Below are positions 55,834-64,000 of a stretch of DNA of 64,000 bases, piece after piece. Positions within the stretch are counted from its first letter, which is position 1. Every line of letters begins with the position of its first letter. The translations under genes were made by a program, and so were the position numbers. The stretch covers positions 1,984,001 to 2,048,000 of the forward strand of contig OY744468.1 in NCBI GenBank assembly GCA_963556145.1. Direction: 5' to 3'. The notes below the pieces were generated by a model. That model was given only the letters and a program-made list of their open reading frames with translations, was not told the DNA's origin and did not search any database. This stretch comes from Hygrocybe punicea. Taxonomy: Eukaryota; Basidiomycota; Agaricomycetes; Agaricales; Hygrophoraceae.

Positions 55834-57784
55834 TCAAGGGCAGCTCATCCCAAACTCATCCCAAAGTGACTGGTGTGTAAAATGAACCACAGAAACTCGT
55901 TGCCCCCCCTCCCAGACCTCAACCTCGTGTGGAAGAATGTGTCCATGAATGTAAACTATCGCTCCAGGCTCGTATGCCAGCCTGAGGTTTAAGCATAGGA
56001 TCCACATATATCCTTTTTTGCACCGACCTAGAACCATGAGGGGAACCCAGGCTTTTGGGGGACCAGTGGTGTCCACATGCAAGCAGGTTTGCCTATTGAA
56101 CATGATCGCCATACCCTCCATCAATAAGGGTTAATTGAATCCAGAGCTTGAGCGAAAGCGTATTTCTTGTGAACTGCCTTTCTCAATTTTGTCAAAGCTT
56201 CATACTGAGGTAGATCGAGATGCTTGAGAATGGCATTGAGTCTATGCGATGCCAAACAGAAAGCGCGCTTGAGGTTCATGGCCAGTGAAAACTGTTTCCC
56301 ACTCTTGATCATGTCCCTGGATGCGATGATAGGTTCATGCTATGTGATGTACATCATTAAATTCAAGCATAACCTCAGTCTTCTCAACAATCTCACCTTG
56401 TGCCCAATTCCATGCCAACCTGAGACCAACTTGATGATTCCAGTCATTTCACCCTTTTTTTTGATATATGAATCTTTTTTATCGCGCTTGTTCTTGTCAG
56501 CTGCATTTTTAGGTATTTTTGGATCCACCGCTCTTCCAAATTGTTCCACCACCTGGTTTAAGAATTCCTGGGTGATGTCAAAAAAGATAGGTGTTACTAA
56601 TCAATTTGCTGACTTACATGGCTGCATTTCCCCAACCCTTCAGGCAAGTGCAGCACTATGGCTTGTCTGTCCACACTCTTAGCAATTTGTGGTGGGTTAT
56701 CTAACCACTCACATAAAGGCTCAGGATGTATTCTGGCATCTGTAAGAGGCCCCAAGAAGCTATCGGAAGGAGAAAGGATGGCCTTCTCAAAATCAAACGA
56801 CTGGAAGGTGACTAAAGTTCCTGCTCAACCTAAATAAACAAGCTATATGTAACCTAGCTCACCTGAGTTGTTGCCAGCCTTTCTCACAAGGTTCTTCATC
56901 TCTCGCTCTAAGCTTTTGCGGAGCTTGTGTTCCATACCCTCATTACCACGATTACCATGAACCTGGCTAGAATCAAACATTTATGCTGAAAAAATGGTAA
57001 TATAACTGGCCTTCTTACTTTCTATTACAATGGGTTCTTTTTTTTGGTGGTCCCCCCCTAGCCTCCACCTCCTCCTCTCCCTCTGTCAAATTGTCATCCA
57101 CAAGATTCTGGGTACCAAACATATTGATTCTGGTCTCATCCCACTCCATCAACTGGGACATATCATAAGTATCACAGTCAGCATGAGCCCCACCAGCTTC
57201 AGAGTCTAACTCCTCCATATGCTGCCAAAACCTTGAAAAAATGTAGAGTGAGTTGGAGCTGAGTGACACATGCCCGAACCAATGAAGAGTGTGGTAATTG
57301 GCTTATTGGGAGAATTAGGCATGGTGGGGAAGAAAAAGTTATCAAGTCAAACAGGTACAAAATTAGGCTTGGCGCTTCGGGATCATCCGACAGATCATGT
57401 GACTTACTCTGAGTTGCGTCACACACCGTTGATTGGTTTGTACAGATATATAAGTAGCTCAATTGTGGCTCCCTTCTGCTTTTTCATACCCACCCACTGC
57501 GTCCAATGCAGACTGTGGGGTGGAAGCATTTTTAACCTGCACATGATGCATGCTAGAATGGGTTAGCGGTGAAGCTGGAGGGGAAACAAATGGGTTGGAC
57601 AAAGGTGGTACTACAGAACGATGCCATGCTTCTAGGTCATCCTGAGGAAGAGAGGAAGAGAGTGAAATGTAGGACATGTCAGCAAGGATTGAGGCACTGT
57701 TCTGACATTCTTCAATGATCCCAGGATCATGATGTGACATTTAACTACCGTTTTCCCACGACCACTCTTTGTTCCAGAATCCAT
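55834..57784 (-). pseudogene. TET/JBP-like 2OG-Fe(II) dioxygenase, one frameshift
   Basis: Minus strand. Likely start MDSGTKSGRGKT (57784), then exons joined by 50-60 nt introns: DDLEAWHRSVVPPLSNPFVS, HMEELDSEAGGAHADCD, VHGNRGNEGMEHKLRKSLER, VTFQSFDFEKAILSPSDSF, EFLNQVVEQFGRAVDPKIPK, HEPIIASRDMIKSGKQF and LPQYEALTKLRKAVHKKYAF. The core has the H-x-D pair in LHVDTTGPPKAW, the distal His in ILPHEVEVW and the 2OG-binding Arg in GGQRVSVVHFTHQSLW. TET/JBP enzymes oxidise 5-methylcytosine or thymine in DNA; mushroom genomes hold expansions linked to KDZ transposons. A one-base frameshift near 56120 separates SINPY from MEGMAIMFNRQ. It could be a sequencing error, since all catalytic residues remain. 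It is divergent from the DUF6532 gene. Confidence 0.7.
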
Positions 57785-58282
57785 GGCTGTTGGCACTGTT
57801 TCACAATAATATACATAGACCGCTCAGCGATTGGCATGTTCAGCCAAAGTATTGAAGAAAGACAAGTTATTGCTGACCTTGACTGGTGAGTAGTACTACA
57901 CTTAACACAAACCAGCACTTATTATAATAACACACGCACCAGCACACTTACATGCTCTCACGTACTCACACTCTCGTGTACTCACGCTCTCGCATACTAA
58001 CACCCTGAGGGCTACAACACTGGCACACTCACATACATTACGCACCCACACACCAGCACTCTTTCGACTGTTTTGCACCACTAGCCTGGGCCGATCACTT
58101 TCACGCTAGCACACTATTGTTACGCAGTGGCATCAGGATTCAATTCAATTCTGGATATCACAAATGTCTCTATTATTGTGTACACGTACGACTGTTCCTG
58201 TTGGTCTCATGGACAGGACACCGGGCATGGGCTTCTACTACATAAACTCTCCAATGATATTGTAGCCCAACATCTCCCAAAC
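57785..58282. other. Divergent intergenic region with short imperfect repeats
   Basis: Holds a TACTCACACTCTCG-type imperfect repeat (57950-58010). It must contain the promoters of both flanking genes. Confidence 0.5.
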
Positions 58283-60194
58283 ATGGCTTCGTCATCACGA
58301 TATGTCTACAATCCTGATGAACTTGGATGGAATGCTTCCGAGTCGCTGCACGACATGAATACGGCTCAGACTCATTCAACTGATAGTTCGGTGAGTGCTT
58401 GTACTCATCGCTACCCAAACAGATCATTGACATGTGACCTTCAGTTTGACTTCTCCAATCATATGCGGTATTTCCTCCCCGTTCAGGATGCTGGTAAGTA
58501 CAGATCCTGTTATCTTATTTTATTTTGATTACATACATTTTCAGCCTTTTCCAAGGAGGCGCCTGTAGGATCCCAGGATCCATTGCATTTTATGTTCATT
58601 GAAGGAGCCGGTGAGTCTAATAATCAAGGGTTTATTGTGAACGACGTATTATGAACGACGCATTATTAAAATTTATAACTCTGAAGGATCTCAATCGTAC
58701 CTACCTCTGAATCTGGATGGTAGGACATATGAATACCATGCACCTGCACCCTTCACCAATCCTAGCAGTGTTCCCATGACACAGGCGGGCTCCGACTCAG
58801 GTTCTCGGGTAGGGAACAGGTTGACATCTCAACGACAAGGACCAAATACAATATCGGACCGTTCTTCCCCATACCCGCGATCACAATCTAAGAAGCCTGA
58901 GAAAATGGTTGCTATTACAGTCGAGGCTCTTGGGGACAAAGAAGGGAGTACTAACCTGGAGGTGGCACCAGTATCTGCTTCTCTCAAGGTGAAAAGGTTT
59001 ATGAAAGTGTGGTTCCAAGCCTACTCCCCAATTTTGGGAAACGTGCTGGATGAAACGAGACTCATCTATGCAGACTACATGGCATCGATAGACATGTATC
59101 CGGATTTAGAAACGGCTATTCAACAAGTGTGGATAGCGTTGAAAGGGGTGATTGCCAATGCCAAACAACCACCGGAAACCTGCAGGTGATCTTGTTATTC
59201 TCCGCTTTACTTCCTCATGTTCTTTTTGTCAGCTTGCGAAGACGACACTGGCTCCATTTCACTCAATCCAAACTCACAATGCATCATAGAGATAGTACGT
59301 ATTTTTCATGATTGTGAATAATATTAACCCCACAGTAGATAACGGGTTCTGCGGCACTCTTTCGCAATTCAGCAAAAAGGAAAGCTGCAATCATTGTGGA
59401 ATGTGGAAAGTATTATCTGACTGGTCTCAGGAAGGACTCAGAAGATCAGATATCTTTGAATATCAAGGACCTCATGGACGCCTGGAAGTTCGCCCATTGC
59501 TTCAATGATGTTCGTTAAACTTTCCACTGTTTTTGTTATTGCTTATTTTTCCCCCCAGCCGACTTCCGTATGGATGTTCCAGCATCCAGCGCTCGAAGAA
59601 TTAGTGAAGCGTCTTTTCTTTCAAAGTAAGAATGGAACCCAAATCGCCATTCAAAACAATTGGACCATCATTCCTCTCGGTGCTTATGCCGTTGCACTCA
59701 CTGCGGTAATTGTGTTTCATATTTTTAATGTGCCGTTTGTAATTTATTTATTATTAGCCTTAAGCCATTCTGGAACAATATGCTTCAGGACGACGAAGCG
59801 AAGGCCACAAATTTGAAGATTCACCTCATTATCATCGAGTATATGATGGTTTTGCAGATGCTCTCGAGCAATTTGAGCAACTTGAGGTTTCGGGCAAGGC
59901 CTTCCAAAAGAGAAGGAAATATCTCGCAAAATCATACTCTGCTCTCTGTCAGAGCCAAGCCAGGTGAGTTAATTTTGATTCAATGGCCCAATTTTTCTCA
60001 TCCGCTGCAGGCCGTTTGTCCAAGGTTCTCCAGTTGTCTTTCATGTGCAGGAGGGTGAGCGAGCAGCACTCTCGCAAATTAAAGCTGGCTGGGCACTTGG
60101 TGCTTCGACTCCATCTTCTAAAGCCCGTCAGGCCAGGCAGGGCTTCCAGCCTGGCCTGGGGCAGGGAACATCAGAAGATCTTGAGGACCTGTAG
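58283..60194 (+). CDS. DUF6532-type gene, probably slightly decayed
   Basis: A family expanded in Agaricomycetes, function unknown. Start MASSSRYVYNPDELGWNASE; exons 58283-58493, 58545-58610 and 58687 onward join in frame, then a Ser/Pro/Gln-rich linker. The DUF6532 domain begins KPEKMVAITVEALGDKEGS, with LKVKRFMKVWFQAYSPILGN, IITGSAALFRNSAKRKAAII, KDLMDAWKFAHCFND, MFQHPALEELVKRLFFQSKN and ILEQYASGRRSEGHKFEDSP. It ends VVFHVQEGERAALSQIKAGW…EDLEDL. Two junctions do not resolve: one after 59188 is out of phase, and TAA remains at the 59759 exon start. Either I mis-placed introns or the gene is newly broken. A MITE sits 9 bp after the stop, in the 3' UTR. Confidence 0.6.
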
Positions 60195-60203
60195 TGTTAT
60201 ATT

Positions 60204-61252
60204 TAGGGTATAGCACGGGTTCGGGTAAACCCGCGGTTTTTGGGCCACGGGTTTCTCGGGTACGGGTACGGTGTCCCAATTTGGCAACCCATGCACTACC
60301 GCACACCCTTACCCGCGGTAGACGGGTATCCACGGGTTAGCACAGAGGGCCCCAATGGGCCCCACAGGTAAGTTTTTTTTTACTTTTAATTCATTTATCT
60401 AACATATCTAATAACTAAGTTATACCCAAACCGCCGCCACCACCACCACCACCACCACCACCACCAACCAACAACACGGCGATGAAGGGAAACGGCTGGG
60501 AGGGTGGTGCATCCACTTACCAGCACAGGTATGTGCCCCAATTCTTTCACCACCGACATCGGCTAACCCCCTGCCTTCGAGTCCACACCTCGCAAACGAC
60601 GTTGACGCGTCAGTCAATGCGTCAACGCGTGTTCGCGAGGTCCCCAGCATGAAAACACGCATGATGACTTCGCGAAAGCACGGTGACGCGTCAACTGACG
60701 CGTCAACATCGTTAATGAAGTCGCCAGCACCAAACTACGAACAAAGACCGTGCAAAGACAAATGAAGACCTCGCGAAGACAAATGAAGACCTCGCGAAGA
60801 CAAACGAAGACCTCGAGTGCCCCCACAGACCTCAAACTAATCACCTCGCGAAAACGGGCTGGCGCATCAACTGATGCGCAGACGTTGTTCGCGAGGTATC
60901 TGGCCCGTGAAACGATGACGACGGCGACGACTTCCACTGCCAACTGGCAGCAGCAAGGCGGTGACGACGGTGGTGGAGCGGGGAGGGTGGCAGTGGGACA
61001 AGACGACGGAACCAGCCCAGCCCAGCCCCACAAATGCGAACCGTCGCGTCAATTGACGTGTACGTTTCATTTGTGGGCTTGAGGAGCTCGCTGCCGCTGT
61101 CGTCGACACTACCCGCATGGCCACACGGGCAACCACCACACCCGCGTCCGACCGTGGGTAATGCAGACCCGCACCCGTCACGGGTACGGTGTCTGCGGGT
61201 ACGGGTACGGTGTCCGGCCTGGCAACCCGCGGGTCACCCGTGCTACACCCTA
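60204..61252. mobile_element. hAT-type MITE, 1049 bp, TAGGGT termini
   Basis: Termini TAGGGTATAGCACGGGT and inverse ACCCGTGCTACACCCTA. The 8-bp target duplication GTTATATT is perfect (60196-60203, 61253-61260). The subterminal regions are rich in ACGGGTACGGTGTCC. The interior has CCACCACCAC, a GACGCGTCAACTGACGCGTC palindrome, and three tandem GAAGACCTCGCGAAGACAAA-type units (60764-60813). Long minus frames are not genes. CpG is retained, so this copy looks young. Confidence 0.9.
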
Positions 61253-61676
61253 GTTATATTTTTGTGATGTCGTGGATCTCGTTGTATTTGTAACCCAGAA
61301 TATCGACCTCGTCAATGTCTTGTTCTCTCTTTCTGGCTCGGATTGGAAAGGAGTTTCTGAGGTATAGCGTACATGTTCAAGTATTGCACGACACCTCCAA
61401 CAAAATTGGGAAACCTGCACTGCCAGTGTCAGCTTTCATACTGTGGTACCAGGACTCTGAAGCACAGATATATTGTTGTAGTATAATAGGAATTTATTAC
61501 AAGTGTTCTACTTAAATATAATCTGGTGGTGACCGTCCTGGGTTCCGATGCATGCTGAGGTCTCCGTGACTGCTCGGGCCCAGTGCAACTCGGACTCCCG
61601 CCGATAGCGCATTCAAGTTCAAGTTGAACTGACCTGCCTATGACACACACTCACTGAGCTACCGTATATTGTCGTC
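61253..61676. other. Gap before the Plavaka transposase
   Basis: About 420 bp without a gene. It likely contains the DUF6532 3' UTR displaced by the MITE and the 5' end of the Plavaka element. No CACTA-like terminus was fixed. Confidence 0.4.
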
Positions 61677-64000
61677 ATGCGTTTCCGTTACGGGATCATC
61701 TCTATCCTTTTAATGGCCTTTATCTGTGGTTTTGGTTGCGATAAGTCCTTCACCAACCAAAGGGGCCTCAGCAACCACCAGAACTCATGTTCAATCTATC
61801 AGCGAAGTCTTGTTGTTGCTCTAGAACAGCGCAAGGAGCATCAAAATCAGAGGAAGTTGAAACAGCAGATGTGGACTCGGATAGAAGTTCTCGAGGCTGC
61901 TCAGGCGAGTAGTAGGATTTATGATTTTGAAGGTCATGACGTGTGTTTTTTGGTTCATCTATCATATGCATATGCATGTCTGAATAATGAATTGGAGAAT
62001 AGATAGTTTCATCTTCAACTCAGACTATGCATAGCACAGACTCTGCCATGTACGAAGACATGATGCCCAGTGCTTCAACTTCAGATCCAGGCTCTCAACT
62101 TCCTATCCCACCGCCCAAGTCCCCACCACATCTTCTAACCCAAGCTGGCCATCCCAGACGAAAGTACCGCCTTCCCCGGCGTTATGACGATTTGCAGCCT
62201 GAAGGACCTGCCCCACTTCTGCCCCCATCTCCAGAACCCATACCTGTTATTCGACGAGTCATTCTCCATGTTAGAGATTCATTGCGCACGGCCGTCAATA
62301 GCTTTGGACTCCTACGCGAATACATGTATCGCCCATCATATGATCCCGATGCTGACATACCTCCTGGGGATTTGGCTAACCGCCCTGTTCCAAGTCACGG
62401 GAATACTGGCATACAATGCCCACCCCCATGGCCATTTGCTAACATGACGATCTTCCATCTAATGCACTGGATGAACAGTGGAAGCGATCGAAAGTCACAA
62501 GGAGAGGTGAACCGTCTGGTCGATGAGGTCATTACTGCGGATGACTTTCGGACTGAGGACCTGACAGGATTCAGTAGTCAGCAGGAAAACAAGCAGCTTG
62601 ATCAGCCTGACACACAGATCGCGGGGACACCGTTTTTGGCAGATGGTTGGAATGAGGTCCCAGTCGAGATTACTGTTCCAACAGGTGTGAAAGATGCTAA
62701 TGGGAATGGCCAGTTATTCAGTGTTCCCAGGCTACATTTCCGGTCTCTGAAGGCAGTTATCACCTCAACGTTTTCTGGTTTGCAAGCCCTGCAATTTCAT
62801 CTGATGCCATTTAAGCGGTTCTATCACAACATGCGTATTTTCGATGAGCTATACACATCTGATTTTTGGCTTAATGAAAATGAGAAGCTCCAGAGGCAGC
62901 CAAATGAACCAGGTTGCAAGTTGGAGAAGGTCATTGCGGCGATGATGTTCTGGTCGGATTCCACCCACCTCACAAGCTTTGGTACGGCAAAGGTTTGGCC
63001 GCTGTACTTATATTTTGGCAATTTATCGAAATATATTCGTGCAAGGCCAAACTCTGGGGCATGTCACCATGTCGCCTATATTCCTTCGGTAGGCCATTAT
63101 ATGCTCCATGTTCCCCCATGAAGCTCATTTTAAGACAGTTACCCGATAACATTCAGGACTTTATTTCATTATTTACCAAGATCCCAGGGAGTCAAAAGCC
63201 AACGCTCCTCACACATTGTCGCCGCAAGTTGATGCACCAGGTTTGGAGGCTGCTACTTGATGATGAATTCCTGGAAGCATATCAACACGGCATTGTGATT
63301 TGTTGTGCCGATGGTATTACGAGGCGAATTTATCCTCGCATCTTCACTTATTCAGCCGATTATCCTGAAAAGTAGGTGTTGGTAAATGAATTTGCATTTT
63401 TGCTTATTCCCCTACCCCAGAGTTCTACTTGCTACAGTATGAGACAAAGGTGTCTGTCCATGCCCTCGATGTGAGGTTTTGAAAACAGACTTTGACAAGA
63501 TGGGACATGTCTGGGATCTCCGTGCCAGGATCACCAAGGCTCGCACATACCTCAATGATAAGATAACACGTGCACACGACTTCATATATAAGCTTGGAAA
63601 ACCTGTTGCTGGCGCTGCAGTTGAGAGACTACTCCCATTTTCTATTTAAGTTTCGTAGTTAATGGTGAATACAGAATGCGTTTGCAGATAAGCTTGCTGT
63701 TTTCGGCTTTGATTTCTTCCCCATGCTTGTTGTTGATTTGATGCATGAATTTGAGTTGGGTGTGTGGAGGGCAGTTTTTACTCATTTGATCTGCATTCTC
63801 TACACTGCATCCCCCGGCCGACAGTTGGTGATGGAACTAGATGCAAGGTAAATTCGATATCAGCAATGGTCTTGGATATTGTTAATGGTGGGTACCAGGT
63901 TTAGGCAAATTCCCAGTTTCGGCCATGATACAATTCGTTGCTTTTCTAATGATGCTTCAGCAATGAAGAAGTTGGTGGCCCGCAATTTTGAGGATCTCTT
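61677..64000 (+). pseudogene. Plavaka-type (CACTA superfamily) transposase, 5' part, runs off the window
   Basis: Cut-and-paste transposase of the Plavaka group found in mushroom genomes. It starts with a C2H2-like finger (GCDKSFTNQRGLSNHQNSC). After an intron comes the Plavaka body: PVIRRVILHVRDSLRTAVNS, FGLLREYMYRPSYDPD, WMNSGSDRKSQGEVNRLVDE, FLADGWNEVPVEITVPTGVK, RIFDELYTSDFWLNENEKLQ, SDSTHLTSFGTAKVWPLYLY and YFGNLSKYIRARPNS (D-rich catalytic region). Intron 63089-63138 leads to LPDNIQDFISLF and intron 63372-63420 to KVLLATV. A TGA (63440-63442) follows where the family has Arg, then KGVCPCPRCE, and later FFPMLVVDLMHEFELGVW. The 3' end is outside. One stop only, so decay is recent. Confidence 0.88.

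Noticed and set aside
60420..61181. Minus-strand frames inside the TAGGGT MITE
   Set aside because: Low-complexity (poly-Val, CCA repeat) translation inside a non-coding element with a clear 8-bp duplication.

Overview
The window looks like nuclear DNA of a mushroom-forming basidiomycete (Agaricomycete). Evidence: GT-AG introns of about 45-60 nt that join coding frames exactly, a Plavaka-type transposase, a Helitron with a DUF6570 region and a C-terminal thiol-protease-like tail, a TET/JBP-like dioxygenase gene, and DUF6532- and DUF6818-like genes. No rRNA, tRNA or CRISPR array was seen.

Layout. 1-2.96 kb: satellite of 34/44-bp monomers with a 728-bp higher-order duplication. 3.2-8.8 kb: nested fold-back elements and tandem arrays. 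8.8-18.0 kb: four intron-rich genes of unknown function (A minus, B plus, D minus, C plus). A, B and D are bracketed by two palindromic arrays built on GTTCGACAAG. D looks like an ATP-grasp-fold protein. 18.4-26.7 kb: an 8.3-kb Helitron with a recognisable 3' end, broken by two in-frame stops and one frameshift. 26.9-32.3 kb: an 848-bp fold-back element, a decayed zinc-finger gene, low-complexity DNA and another nested fold-back.

32.6-39.1 kb is a compact, CpG-rich host-gene island: a DUF3602 (Par32-like) protein, an INO80-complex Ies2/INO80B protein, a small single-pass membrane protein and a MINDY-type deubiquitinase. From about 39.5 kb the sequence becomes CpG-poor repeat DNA. It holds a decayed Crinkler-like/AAA-ATPase-like gene and a 6.5-kb inverted duplication carrying a hAT-type MITE. 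Next comes a decayed PIF/Harbinger element: a Myb/SANT-like DUF6818 gene convergent with a DDE transposase that a second copy of the same MITE has split.

55-64 kb holds an exact 80-bp tandem repeat, a TET/JBP-like gene with one frameshift, a DUF6532 gene, a third hAT-type MITE with a clean 8-bp target duplication, and a Plavaka transposase that runs off the window end.

Themes. Stop codons in the decayed genes are mostly TGA, as expected from CGA to TGA change (5mC deamination). Several fold-backs share CACAGG termini and 3-bp target duplications, suggesting non-autonomous CACTA/Plavaka-like elements. The A-B-D-C block has intact splicing and no recognised transposase, and is the best candidate for something undescribed.
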